From NCBI GenBank assembly GCA_018466975.1, contig CM031554.1, forward strand, positions 1,302,001-1,366,000: a stretch of 64,000 bases of DNA, written 5' to 3'. The notes below the pieces were generated by a model, which worked only from the letters and a program-made list of their open reading frames with translations, did no database searches and was not told the DNA's origin. Each line of letters opens with the position of its first letter. Position 1 is the first letter of the stretch. Made by a program: the position numbers and the translations under genes. The stretch is from Sparassis latifolia. Its lineage: Eukaryota > Basidiomycota > Agaricomycetes > Polyporales > Sparassidaceae. Positions 37,971 through 49,419 of the stretch are shown here, piece by piece.

Positions 37971-38404
37971 CAGCTCTCAGGCGGCTCCCATCGCGCTGCG
38001 CATTCTCCGTATTTTCGCTATTGTGAACGGTGTGCATGCCATAGCAGTCCACTTTGAGGGATGCGGCGCGACAGGCGTTGAATCCGTTCTACTACACTTG
38101 CCTTACGTGGAGTGGAACAACGCTTACATCAGCATACCAGTGCTACTTAAAAGATCTGGGATCGGCGCTTATCGTTCAGCGTACGATATCAGTCCTTACA
38201 CTTAAATCACTCACTTCAATCATTTACGGGGCCGGCTTTCTTTAGCCGTGCACATTTTCAGTGTACGGGAGTGAGTGATGACTTTGCCCTGTCACTTTTG
38301 TGCATAACAATTCTGCAGCTCAATCACTTCGAAGACACAACCACGATAACGATCTCTTTGTATATTGTACTGCTTCGGCCGGTCACCACCACTTTTAATC
38401 CGCC

Positions 38405-39322
38405 ATGGCCGTTGCCAGATATCCGTTTAACAAACCCACTGCAGATCTCATTCTGCGATCATCCGATCGGGTCCTGTTCCGCACGCATAAGACGATCCTT
38501 GCCGAAGCATCGCCCTTCTTAGCGCGTATCATTCCGCACAGTGCAGCTGCACACGGTGCCTCTGTGAACGACCTCCCTGTTCTGGAGATTGAAGCACAGT
38601 CGCGCACGGTGGAGAATCTACTCACGATCTGCTATCCAGTCCCGAACCCTCTGTTGGCTTCGTCGAGGGAGATCAGCGACGTGTTGCATGCAGCAGCTAA
38701 ATACGACGTGAGCTACGCCTTTGTGGTGTGCAAGCAAGCCCTACTGCATCCAGACCTAGTGCGGGATGACCCGTTGGGCGTTTATGCGGTCGCATGCATG
38801 CATAGACTGGAGGGTGTGGCACGTGCGGCTGCTCGACACACACTGCGATTCCCATACCTCCTTCGCCCATCGGAAGCTATGAACGCACTTCCTACTCCGG
38901 AACGAAGCTGGCTTTTATGGTATCGGGATGGTTGCAGACAAGTCGCGATTCGAACGGTCCACTTCTGGTACTCTTCCAGGATAGAACGTGCCAAGAACCT
39001 TACTTTCGAATGCGAGGAGTGTCGAGATCTAGACATACCTCCGGAAGAGAATCTCATAGAATTCTCAGTTGACAAAGAGTATTTTCTCGCACATACTCTC
39101 GCACTCATGGACAAAACCCCGTGCGGCGAGGTTATCCTGAACGACGCGGAGCTCGGATCATGGAGCTTCGTGGACACGCAGGAGATTTCCTGCTGTGGTT
39201 GTCGAGAGGGTATTGCGCTTGCAATGCGACGCTTTCGCGCAGACCTTGCGAGAGAGGTCGACCGCGCAATCTTTCCAGTGAGTGTCTGCTATTTTGTTAT
39301 TGGCTGTACTACCTGGTGCTGA
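38405..39322 (+). CDS. BTB/POZ-domain protein
   Basis: It begins MAVARYPFNKPTADLILRSSD followed by VLFRTHKTILAEASPFLARI, the BTB fold opening common in Agaricomycete BTB proteins, with the domain ending about residue 110 (AKYDVSYAFVVCKQAL). The rest is a helical BACK-like region with cysteine pairs (CEECRD, CCGC) near the end. Such proteins often serve as substrate adaptors for Cullin-3 ligases; that role is inference. The single ORF ends at 39322. A GTGAGT at 39278 and a CAG before GATTAA at 39418 suggest the true last codons may be spliced to a stop at 39421-39423. Confidence 0.75.
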   Translation: MAVARYPFNKPTADLILRSSDRVLFRTHKTILAEASPFLARIIPHSAAAHGASVNDLPVLEIEAQSRTVENLLTICYPVPNPLLASSREISDVLHAAAKYDVSYAFVVCKQALLHPDLVRDDPLGVYAVACMHRLEGVARAAARHTLRFPYLLRPSEAMNALPTPERSWLLWYRDGCRQVAIRTVHFWYSSRIERAKNLTFECEECRDLDIPPEENLIEFSVDKEYFLAHTLALMDKTPCGEVILNDAELGSWSFVDTQEISCCGCREGIALAMRRFRADLAREVDRAIFPVSVCYFVIGCTTWC

Positions 39323-39423
39323 GGTGGTCGCTCAGCAATCTCATTCGCTTGTCTTTCCGAGCTTGTATCCGAGAAGCTTGTCGGGACGCCGCCGCTATCG
39401 TTACTAATGTTACTCAGGATTAA

Positions 39424-40478
39424 TGGCCGTTATGACACCACTTATTCTTTCACTCCGGATGGTAGCTCGCCGTTCTACGCTCCCTGACGACCCATATTAC
39501 GAATCGCACATAATCGTACACGTTCGACCGCTCTTGTATCTGCCGTGTACTAAGTATCTACCGCGCATGTATCTACGATGTGTGTACTATGTACAGTAGC
39601 CTGTCGGAGAGTTACTGACGTCAATAGATGGAGGAGTTATTATCCCATTCATGACCTTGTTCTTGAGGCTTAGGATCGAAGATGAGGCACGGGATACGTC
39701 TCAACAGGATGGACACACAATGCCAAGAAATATGATTCTCATTATCATTTACCACCCTCTCTTCGCGCCTTGCTACGAGACTACTCTCAACGCGGGTGGC
39801 ACATCGTTAAATTTGACAAATTCTAGTACTTCCAATGCAGTTGGTGTATTTGAGTTCGTGATTGTTTGAATTCGGTCACACCCGGCATCACTAGCGGTGA
39901 GTGCCGCTTCGAGTCTGTGTAGCTGTGTGCATGTCGACGGCGAAACGATGTACACAATGGCTGCGCCTCTGGTGATCGTTGAACTGGTACTACATCATAG
40001 ACGCCAGATAGGCATGCGCAGGCTTTGATGTTCGTCCGAGTACGTACACCAGATTTTCAAGGTCTGCGATTCTGCGACATGGGACATTGGCAAGAATCAT
40101 TATCTGGCAAGACTGTTCGGGAACAGTAAGCAAATGAAAAATTCGGAGAGCCTCACAGATGGACTGTTCAATCTTGCCCCAGCTGACACCCTTGACGGCT
40201 CCTGATGGCCGTATCAGTGACGATGATATCACTGTTGAAATGATCTTCTGCAACTAATGCATGCGGCTATGGTGCTGCGGGGACAAGGGAGACCAAGTGA
40301 AACTTGATAGGCAGAATCTTGCTCACATCGTTCCGGGAGTCTGGAGACATTGCAGTGCATGCATGCATCACCGTGGTCGTGAAAAACGCGACGCGTCCAG
40401 GTCACGCGTATGTCACATGGTTTGACTAGGAAACCCTTTGACAGATTTCTCGATATGATCTTCAAATAGACAGCCACG
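39424..40478. other. Intergenic, no gene recognised
   Basis: An ORF of 87 codons on the minus strand (39990-40253) has no recognised domain. Nothing else is supported. Confidence 0.4.
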
Positions 40479-40572
40479 ATGGCTTTTGCGGGTCATACAT
40501 TTGAAGAAATACCTGTCATGCAGCTGGCGGACGCCCTTCTTGCACAATACCGAAGCAAGCCGCGTCTCTGAG
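40479..40572 (+). pseudogene. F-box/LRR pseudogene, exon 1
   Basis: ATGGCTTTTGCG at 40479 opens a segment reading EEIPVMQLADALLAQ, matching exon 1 of the intact F-box gene at 59570 (EEIPVMQLAETLLAE), and ends at a conserved exon-intron edge (GAG|GTTC). The following exons are on the other strand 6 kb away because of an inversion. Confidence 0.75.
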
Positions 40573-40615
40573 GTTCAATTCGTCCTTGTGAAACCAGTAA
40601 CTCTTGAACGGCTCG

Positions 40616-40783
40616 CTGATTAGGCAAGAATCAAATTGGACGGATGTGTCACAATTGCCAGACAGCACGAGGTCCACGAGGTTGGGTTTCCTTTCGAGTA
40701 CGGACAGAATATTGGAAGAGAGGCCCGGGCACTCATAGTTCACGGGTTGCAGCTGTGTGAGAGAATGCATATCGTTTGCTGGC
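40616..40783 (-). pseudogene. F-box/LRR pseudogene, middle part
   Basis: The minus strand reads NDMHSLTQLQ, SSNILSVLERKPNLVDLVLS and DTSVQFDSCLIS, matching the intact paralogue at 58715-58555. It ends at the inversion breakpoint on one side and at the hAT element on the other; 40776-40783 is the hAT target copy. Confidence 0.85.
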
Positions 40784-40997
40784 TAGTGTTGCGTAAGAAA
40801 CTCAGAGCGTGTTATTAACGTTAGGTTATTAACAGGCTAGGTCCCATAGGTATTTGACACACTGTTTTTAACGTTTAAAACATGCTGTCACGTGACTTTT
40901 TCGGCGCGCTGTAGGCAGCAGATTTCTCAGTATCTGGAGTATCTAGAGGCCGCGATTTAGAACGCCCGAATGCCATTCTACTTGACGACCCCGTACG

Positions 40998-43757
40998 CTA
41001 CCAGTGGAACTCCCAGTCTACATCCGAAGAGCCATTCCCTCCGGGAAGACTATCCGAACCACCTTCGACTTTCTGCCTGTTCTCGTGTGCCGGTACATTT
41101 GGCGTCGGAGGATCGCTGACGAGCATGTCACGAAGATCCGATTGCGACAGGTCAATGTCTTCCTCCAACACAAAGACATTTGCGCGGCATTTCTCAAGCG
41201 CAGGTTCCCGAGGTTCATCGAGCCACGGCTTGACTCCCATCATCCATATCACCATCCTCAGGAGTGACGGCTTTAGCAGTGGTCGTGGAGTGAGGATCAT
41301 TTTTTACCTGCTTTTGGTGTCGCTGCAATAGGCTATCAATATTGTAGAACTGAACACTCGGCCTGGGATTGGAGTTCGGGCGGACCTGGGAAATGAAATG
41401 ATTATGGCTCCGTATACAAACATTTTGTTCGGTACACACCTCTTTGCAGATCGATAATATTGACGGACTTGAGCTTCCGAGACCATCATCGCAAGTTGCA
41501 TGCGATTTCGGAGTGCCGGATTCATCCAAGTAAAGACGGAAGCGGTGCGCTCATCCGCCATTGAGTTCGGCACAACAGAATACAGCTTGACGGCGAGGAC
41601 CTATTAATGTGTGAATGTGAGGACATCACGAGGGTTTTAAGAATACATACACTGAGAATATCAGCTTGAGGCATTGCCGCGAGGAATTGCCACCAGGACA
41701 AGACCGCTTGGCCTCGCTCAGCGGAACACTGAATGGATAATGGCCCGATGCATAAGCGCGAAACTGTGACTGAAAACGAGCCTTCACCGTCGCGGAGTTC
41801 TTCCCTTCAATACTGGGTGATCACCATGCTCGACCTCTGCTGCCAGTATTGAGCCGAGACAGTTGCCAACACGCTTGAAGATGTGGATGTTCTTGATTGC
41901 ATTTACAGGATCGACAGAGTCTGCAGCTTGAGGAGGAACTTTAATGCTGAAGGCAAGTGGATTGGGATTTTTGAGGATCTTCGAGTTGACACGCCCTGGT
42001 ATATAGGACAACTGAATGAATAAAAAATACCAGGTTTTGAATGAATACCCACGGGGATCGAGATAAAAGGCAGCCAGATGCCCGTGTGTAGGGCCATCAT
42101 CAAAGAGCTCCTTCCAACGAAAATTGAAGATCGCACGAATCTCACCCTTGACTTGGCTCGGAAATGCTGATGCGGGATCATCCAGAATCTGTTTCAGTGA
42201 TGCCGCTATAGCGCACCAGAAAAGATATACATCTGCAGCCGTGGAGCTCGTCGCCTCGAGGCACAAGATTGTTTTGGCGAATGGAAGGCCAACAATGATC
42301 AGTTGATTTAACGACAATTCGAAGCTGATGCTGGCTGCTGTATTAGGCATAAATAAATGATTTGTCTCCTATTTCAGAATCAATTCAGGGTCACTGATGG
42401 TACCGAGAGACAGGAAACTTGTTCGACACACCTCAATCACAAATAGACCTTGTGAGCAAGCGTCTCTGAGTGCGGGTAGACAGCGGCGCATAGCGACTGC
42501 AGAAAGTACAATGGTAGCGAATCTGGTGTTGCCGATCTTCTCCAGCCCTCGACCGATGCCAAGCCTCTTGCACACCTTGCTGAGAGCATCGGATGCTTTG
42601 TCCGAGTGACTGAAGAATGTCAGTGTCCTGCGCATGTCACTGACAACCTGCTCAAAGAACGGCAACTGAGAGAGATCCTTCACGGCCAAGGCAGTATGAT
42701 GGACAGGGTCTGGGAAGTTGATAATAGTCGGAATGGCTGTACAGAGAAGACGACGGCAGGCTTTCGTATTTCCAGTACTGTCTGAAGATGCGCCGGAAAA
42801 TCGAGTCCGACCAATCATGTCGATGACCTGGTGTGCAGCTTGAAAATGTGATTTAAGTCCACACGAACTACCGCTTCACCTTCAAAAGTGTTTCATAGAT
42901 CCACTCTGCCGAATGTATGAACCCATTCCCTGCGAATCCTCGATAAGAAATGTTCGGCGATCGGAGGTTGTGACATGCACTGTATAGAAAGACTCATGGC
43001 GACGATTTGCCCCACCATCATATGTGACGGTAAGGTTGATCTCGGTCCTCAAATATTGAAGTTGTAGCTGGCGACGTTCTCCGCTTCTTGGGGATGTGTG
43101 ACTCCTCGAGTGTAGAACGCGAGGCCGGAGTATATCGTGGGTTTGCAATTTCGAACAAGGTCTTCCACTCAGAAGAATCAGCTACTGCAGGAGGAATACC
43201 ATTGACACAAAAGAGCTTGACAATCATAAAGTCAAGGCGCGCCTTCAGCGCTATTTTGCCAGCATTTCCGAAATAAGTAATGGGCGAAGCCTGAGACCGT
43301 CCGACAGGCTCCTTGATTCCATGGAGTTGCCCTGATCCTGAGCTTGATATATCTGTTGTCACCTTCACATTGTGATCACTGTAAACCGGGTGTGCGGCAG
43401 GATCTACAATAGGCTTTGTGAGCAAAGCCTCTGCGGCATCAAGCCGCTCGACTCGTGCTCCTGGAGACCCATCACTACTGGCAAGGCTGGCTTCCGTTCT
43501 CAGCTGAGCAGGCAAGAACATACACCGGCTTGCATGCTTGAGTACGCGGCCCTTAGCTCTGCCGGCAATCTCCCAGGTACACTTCTTTCCAACACATTGA
43601 TATCGAGCGGTCTTCCTGACGCTATATTTGAATCAACCGCGCAAACAAGCCTGTCCAAGATCTCTTCGCGGGGGCGACCTGTCTTTGCGACCAACAGTGG
43701 ATGGATCGTGTTCTTGACGATTGATGCACTCTCAGGGTTAGGATCTTCCACGACGCC
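40998..43757 (-). CDS. hAT-family transposase
   Basis: Exons read GRPREEILDRLVCAVDSN, then a region with ARLDFMIVKLFCVNGIPP, then FSGASSDSTGNT, TIINFPDPVHHTALAVKDL and KRLGIGRGLEKIGNTRFATI (DUF659/transposase core), LEATSSTAADVYLFWCAIAA and FYLDPRGY, and finally MADERTASVFTWMN with VRQYYRS, the hATC dimerisation region. The acidic tail ends DVDWEFHW at the TAG 40998-41000. This order is the standard hAT transposase. A BED-type zinc finger was not recognised. The exon starting at 43757 is preceded by a clean 49-nt intron (43758-43806) whose upstream exon is in frame, so the protein may be continuous with the protease region upstream. Confidence 0.8.
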
Positions 43758-44146
43758 CTAGTTGTGATATTCAGAATTGATCTTCTACTATGACACAAGT
43801 ACGCACCTCTGTCTTTCTTTTCTTTGAATGGGCTGATGAGAGAATGGCAGTGCCACTCTTCACTTCGTGCTCTGCGCCATTGAGCTTCTTGAAGAGTTTC
43901 TTTCCCAGGAGTATCTGATCCATAACGGTATCAGACAGCACGCGTGTACCGCTGGATGTTCGAGTACCGCTAATGGAGCTAGCTCGAGCGGGGAAGCATC
44001 CGAGTGTGATCGCCGTGAGTTGTTCACATCCGTTAATCGCAACTGACGTGATGCTACTACAGTGGATATTTCAGCCTTGGGTATGCTTGTAGTTTCATGT
44101 CTAGGTCCTGGGTTGTTCGATGCAATGGTGAGGCTCGCAGGAGCAT

Positions 44147-45603
44147 TTAAAATGGATGTGATCGGAGCAATCTAGGTATAGTGCATGGTAAATTTGTGTG
44201 ATCCAAGTACTCGATATTGAGGATAATACGAACCTGCTCTCGTGAGAACTTGATGATACCTAGGAGGGTCTTGATCCGCATGAGATCTACCATGTTGATT
44301 GCAATAAGGGGTGAATGGTCTGGCATGTAATAATGCTCGATGGCATTCGTCGCAAGTAGTCCGCACGAATAGTTATCCATTTGACCCTGATTAGTGCATA
44401 GAAGCGGCTGGACTTGAAACTGTGCTGCTGTATAGAAATGCAGCCACCATCTCAAGAGATTGAGCAAGTCGTCAGGAATCAGGTCATGCTTGGGATCCCC
44501 GTACAGGATCACTTTCGACACGAAGTCAATCACGACCGCAACCCAATGAGAGTTATGGATGTTGAAGATGAAACCTATTGTTGAGTGAGTACCTGACACG
44601 AGACTCTGACCGTGGTCTTCGATCCATTGGGGAAGACATGTCACCGATGGTGTCTGCCGATTCCTGTAAAGAACCTGCAGCTTCTGCGTAAAGCATGTGT
44701 TTTGATGTTATGGCTGGCAGTGAGGGGACCCATCTTGTCTTGGACAAGGTCCAACATCATATCGATGTGAGTCCCCTCAAACCAATCGCGAGAGGAATGT
44801 CGATAACAATGACAGGTGTGGTTCACCCCGAACCGCCTTAGTTTCTCGCCCATGGCAAGTTGACAAGGAGCATTCGAGCTGTACCTGCCACAAGCTGGTC
44901 GGAAGGTGCCATTGAAGCGTACATTTGGGAGAGCCATTTCTCTGCTCGGAACCACCGCATGTAATCATCCTGCAAATGATGAACACGCTGCCAGAATGTC
45001 AAGATCCACAATGGGAACTTTGAGGAGTGTCCAGGCTGTTCAGACTTCCGAAGATGATTATATTGCACAGATTTGCAACCGTCAAGCCACTCCCGTCCGA
45101 CCATTTCAAGCAGACTGTCGACAACAGTCAACAAAGGAATAGGTGCCTCTCGGAGAAGTGAAAGTTGAACAGCATCCGGCGGTGAGGATGAGAAGAATTG
45201 ATATAGACCAGGATGATTCTCGTCAGAGGAGGGCTGCACAGCAGGAAGTCTACAGGCAAGAAAAGAGAGGACGGATATGGAAGAAATTGGCAGTAGAACT
45301 TCAACACCTCCAGGAAGCCGAAGGGCCTCTGCTAAGGCTTCCTTGACATAGGCAGGGGATTTGTCAAAGTCCTTGTCGGTACCAATCCAAACCTTCTCAG
45401 AAAACATATGGGTAATGACAGTGGGCAGATGGAATACTCAAGTCCGACATTTCCAAGATTTGTTGAAGATCCTCGATCACCCGTAACGAGGAGCAGAACT
45501 CGATCCAAAGCCCCCTGATGTGGTTAGAAATATGGCCTATAGGCCTGGAGCAGAGCAGAGCCTGTATTTCCATGGTACAGTTACAATTACTCAACTCAAA
45601 CAA
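44147..45603 (-). CDS. Ulp1-type (C48) cysteine protease region carried by the hAT element
   Basis: The catalytic part (44644-44210) contains HWVAVVIDF (His), LYGDPKHD (Asp), LCTNQGQMDNYSCGLLA (Gln and Cys) and AIEHYY, the H-D-Q-C order of SUMO-deconjugating Ulp1/SENP peptidases. The preceding region (45407-44838) reads WIGTDKDFDKSPAYVKEAL, FWQRVHHLQDDY and LRRFGVNHTCHCYRH and is of the kind that precedes Ulp1 domains in basidiomycete mobile elements; its role is unknown. Exon joints between the two parts are not certain. A GTTCGT donor after SREQ and a TAG acceptor before IAPITS suggest the message continues towards the transposase. It may be a separate cargo gene or the N-terminal part of a fusion. 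Confidence 0.72.
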
Positions 45604-45777
45604 AAGGACATGAAATATGAAGGGGAAGAGCGGCTTTCAAGTTGTAGCAGAGTGTCAGGTCTGACGGTAAATCGATGAGAGCTCGTGACAAATCCTGGTA
45701 CACCTTAGAGACTGGCGTGGGCCTATTCGGGCCTATGGGGACTTATTGACCTTTTTGACATAGCCATTTGGACCTCA

Positions 45778-45848
45778 TGTTTTTAACATGTTTTTAACGT
45801 GTTAAAAACACGTTTAAAACATACATGTTTTAAACATGACAGTTTTAC
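45778..45848. repeat. Subterminal palindromes of the hAT element
   Basis: Overlapping inverted motifs such as CATGTTTTAAACATG and AACGTGTTAAAAACACGTT lie next to the right end. The left end has AACGTTTAAAACATG near 40871. These are probable transposase-binding sites. Confidence 0.65.
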
Positions 45849-45859
45849 ACGCAACACTA

Positions 45860-46546
45860 TTGCTGGCAGCCATGACAGACTTTGGAGGGATAACTGTCGA
45901 ATGCGAAGGGCGTGCCCGTCATGTATAGAAACCATATCTGCACGCTTTCAAGAGACTCCCACACCCGAAAGCGTGAGCGACTCGATTCTGGGAGCAGAAG
46001 AATACAGATCTTCTGGTTGAAATATGATAGTGTCACCCTCCCACCAAATTGACCGAATACGTCGGGCATCTTGAGAAGGCAAAAGTGCCGTTATGGATTT
46101 TCGGGGCAAGTGATTCAAGCAGACATCCAATGGAGCAGATCGAGAGCGCTGTAACAAGACATCCACAGGTACGGTGGCAGATGGGAATAGCACAATATTA
46201 GCCCAGAGGGTGGGCAGGTCCAGCGCAAGGCCGCGCCAGAGGTGGCACACATGGGTCAATTTGACGTAGCATGTGGAATCCACGTAGCAAGGCAACCAGG
46301 GAGAGTTCCCGAAGTCCTCGCAACAGAAGTAATCACCAATTGTGCATGGGCTGTCTGGTACAAGCTGGAAGATAATACCGAGAACGTCGGGAGGCAAGTT
46401 GTTGAAGGCGTGTTGTGAATTGCGGCAATCGCTCCCAAGGATGCTTTGAGGGTGGTGGCTAATTCTGTGACCTACGTAGTTATCCGTGGTGAGTAGCAGA
46501 ATGTCGCGAATTTCTGTGATCTTGCTCACTAAGTTCAGGCTATAAT
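45860..46546 (-). pseudogene. F-box/LRR pseudogene, F-box part (inverted)
   Basis: The minus strand reads FNNLPPDVLGIIFQLVPDS (F-box), TYVKLTHVCHLWRGLALDL and DARRIRSIWWEGDTI, matching the paralogue at 59270-58830. After an in-frame TGA the similarity continues (ALRIRQLSLQ...WLPA) to the hAT insertion at 45859/45860. At the upstream side the sequence corresponding to intron 1 and the short exon 2 is met, then the inversion breakpoint. Confidence 0.85.
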
Positions 46547-46550
46547 CTCG

Positions 46551-47385
46551 CTGCCGAAATTGCGCAGGATTGTATTTCACCATCGACTGGATGGTATCGG
46601 CATTGCGCCGGTCCTGACAAACCTCGAAGTGCCAAACGACACAGCGCTGCGGTTACGTTATTTAATCCCTTATGAAGTAGATGATCCTATCAAGCTCTCC
46701 CGTTTACCTTTGATGAAGAGTATCACCAAAGTCTTCATAGCAAAGATTCTGAACATCTGCGAGCTCGTCGCCGTAGGGCCAGTCTCCGGAATTGAAGTTG
46801 TCACGGAGCAGTGTGGCGTGAACGACGACGACGATATCGCCGCCTTCGCACCGTTGTTCGCCTTGATCGACAGAGAATTCCCATCCAGGAGCTCTGCATT
46901 GCGGAGAGTACAGGCACCTTCCTACCATTTTCTGGTCAACACAACCGCTTCGTCCGATGCTGCAACAGATGCGGAACTTGGAGACATTGGTAGTCTCACA
47001 AAAGAGCCTGTACCACACTATCAATGTCCTCCTTGCACCCATGAGTATCTCCCGGTTACCTCTCCCTCGCAGGAACATGACAGTGCATATCATCATGCAG
47101 CTGTCCGACGTGAACATGGAGACACTCGGGAGCCTCATAGCACGCCTCACGGAAATCGGTGTCATGCGCCTTATCATAGGGTATCACCGCATGCACGCCG
47201 GCCCTCCGTTTGAGGGTACGTGCTTCAGTGGTTTATTCAAGTCGGTGGAACATAGATACCACGAAACCATGCCTGGCCGGCCGTGTGCACATCCTATGCA
47301 CATCTCCATTGGACGTCGTGGTCGGAGTCGTGGTCCTACCTTGACCCTCCAGTGGAGAATTATTAGAGTTGAGTAGTGTGCGCGA
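46551..47385 (+). pseudogene. F-box/LRR pseudogene, C-terminal part
   Basis: The plus strand begins LPKLRRIVFHHRLDGIGI and continues with VLTNLEVPNDTALRLRYLIP and SITKVFIAKILNICELVAVG. After a frameshift near 46895 it reads MRNLETLVVSQKSL and RRNMTVHIIMQLSDVN, all matching the C-terminal half of the intact paralogue. It is on the opposite strand to the F-box part because of the inversion. Confidence 0.85.
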
Positions 47386-47517
47386 AGCGATGGAGATAGC
47401 TTGTGTTGGGTAGGAATAGGAGATGCTGAGTACCCATAGCGAATTACCACCGGGCTCTATTAGGCCTGTACACTGTACATGTATTCCGTAAGTCCGTATA
47501 CCTGACAGACACTCACA

Positions 47518-49059
47518 TCAGGTTCCCCTTACACCTACCCATCCTGCAAGTAGTAATATCACGATGATGGAACCCCAAGCTCGTATTTGTCCGATGTTTA
47601 TGTCTCTATCTCCAGGATCCATGCCACCTGCAACGGCTTCCCTGAATTTAACTGCAGCCGACTGGGCAATATAGGGAGCTGCAAGTAACGCGGGGACATC
47701 ACTCGCGTTTTCGCTCTCAAGCGGAGCAGCACCCTCTGAGTAATGCGAGAACGCTTCCGCCGAAGGTGGGTAGTCCAGTAAGGCGGAGAGAACTTCTGCT
47801 TGAGAAACACCACCGAAGAAATCGGTGACAAGTGTGTCTCGAAGAGGCCTGTCAAAGAGGTCTGCTCGCACACCGGCATGGGAATGAATTTTCTCGAAGT
47901 CATACGTGTCGAACTGGAAAACGCAACGTCAAAATTAGGATATATCGCAAAAGAGTAGAGACGCACGAGGTCCTGCATTGATTTTTGACTCGTCTTGTTG
48001 ATGCCTTCCATGAATTGGAGAACGTGGTGAGTGTAACTATCGATGACTGCCACGCCAATGTCATTATCGTTCTCATGCTGGATATTTTATCGGTCAGTAG
48101 AGAGCATGATTTCTACGCCGGATCTACACGCACGGAGTAGGAATTCTCGTGAATCTCAGACGACCCCGTTGCGAGGATGTTTGGAGAATAGAACTTGGTG
48201 TACATGGTATTGGCTTGACATGTATCGATCATGAAGAAGATCTCGTTGTACCTGCATAAATAATGGGTCAAAGATCCCCGAGAGTAACCAAGGCATCCTA
48301 CCGCTTCTTCTGGCACATTTGGGCGAACGCGTCGGCTATATCAAACGCACTGATTTCCTCGTTGTCTTGGAACTTGAGAAACTCGTTACCCCCATGACCA
48401 GTCATGTAGACGAAGATATTTGACCGGTCGTCCGTCAAGAGACGCTTCGAGCGGGGAACAGAAGGATCCATCCGTCCTGCAATACGACCACATAAGGCAC
48501 CGCTGAGATAAGGATACTCCACAGTTCACCTGTGAGAACTCTGAGGAAGTTTTCGACGGTGACTTCATACCCTCTGTAGTCTACCTCGATGTTGTCGCCG
48601 TAGAGGTCAAGGTGACGGCCGCGGTTCGCGTACACACACCCGGGGAACTTGTTTCTCGCATTGCAGGCCACGTCATCCGCGAGCATCAAAATGATGTTCG
48701 AGTCTGGTATGCCCAGACGTTTGACGGTTCGATACCTGTGACATGAGGTCAAGTTCTGCAAAAACAGCCCATCCCGTCAGTCAACGCACATGCCAAGTGC
48801 ATTTGCCATATGCTGGCTGTGTGTGAGTTTCGAATACATATCTGACGCACACGAGGAGACATACCCTGTAGTTGAACCAGTATCTGGATGCGCATACTAG
48901 CACCGCCCAGTTACTGGTGTGCGCAGACGCGCTTCCAGCATGTTTGGGGAACAATTTACCGACATCCTTTGCTACTGCTTCCTGCGCGGATGTAGACGTA
49001 TCAAAGAAATTCAAAATAAATAACAGCACGAAGAAGATGTGGTAGTTGCGGCACAGCAT
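47518..49059 (-). CDS. GPI8: GPI-anchor transamidase catalytic subunit (C13 cysteine protease)
   Basis: The catalytic subunit of the endoplasmic-reticulum GPI transamidase, which cuts the C-terminal signal of precursor proteins and attaches the GPI anchor. Start [19 protein letters not shown] is a signal peptide. Then come [38 protein letters not shown], the catalytic His in [12 protein letters not shown] and the catalytic Cys in [24 protein letters not shown], and the spliced [13 protein letters not shown] segment. The C-terminus has a membrane helix ([15 protein letters not shown]). Several introns of about 50-60 nt join in frame. It is complete and apparently intact, on the same strand as the histidine kinase 360 bp upstream; 49060-49419 holds no gene. 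Confidence 0.93.
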
Positions 49060-49419
49060 TCGAGCCGCACCGTGGGGCTGTAACTTGGTTCGAAATGCGC
49101 TTCACGAATTTAGCGCCCACTCTTACGCGATGCGATGAATTCTCGACAGGACTTCTGCGCAGTTCGTGCTAAATTACTACTCTACATGAAGCCTGGCTAT
49201 GAAACATTACGGTTCCGCTATGCATAGAGAATGGAAAGAGGGAGGGAAAAAGAATACAACGATTTGCACAACTAAACGTGTGATGAGGGCGACATATAGC
49301 ATCTCCGGAGATATAATACATGCACGATAAAATGAAAGCAGCTTGATGGAGAGGTATACTACAGAGGTATGGGGACAACACATGAAGAGGTGCAAGCCAT
49401 CAAGGCCTGAACCTGCTGC

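Larger units (their letters stand above)
40784..45859 (-). mobile_element. Complete hAT DNA transposon with a Ulp1-protease region and a transposase
   Basis: 5,076 bp bounded by inverted ends TAGTGTTGCGT (40784-40794) and ACGCAACACTA (45849-45859) and a perfect 8-bp duplication TTGCTGGC (40776-40783, 45860-45867). It splits the F-box pseudogene exactly between the codons for WLPA and NDMHS. The right subterminal region (about 45778-45840) is full of TTTTAA/ACATGT palindromes and the left has GTTTAAAACATG. Both coding regions run on the minus strand: protease first, transposase second. No frame-destroying lesion is obvious, although splicing was only partly resolved. Confidence 0.9.
40612..46553. 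other. Inverted 5.9-kb segment within the F-box pseudogene
   Basis: Exon 1 (40479) and the C-terminal part (46551 on) of the pseudogene are on the plus strand, while everything between is on the minus strand and in reverse order. The left break lies in intron 1/at the codon after FDSCLIS; the right break lies before LPKLRR. Both plus-strand junctions contain CTCGCTG (40612-40618 and 46547-46553). Flipping the segment restores the gene order of the intact paralogue, with a hAT element in the middle. Confidence 0.8.

Noticed and set aside
40784..45859. KDZ-type (Kyakuja/Dileera/Zisupton) element because of the Ulp1 protease
   Set aside because: The transposase motifs (DUF659 core, hATC-like end) and the TAGTG termini with 8-bp duplication are those of hAT; the Ulp1 association alone is not decisive.
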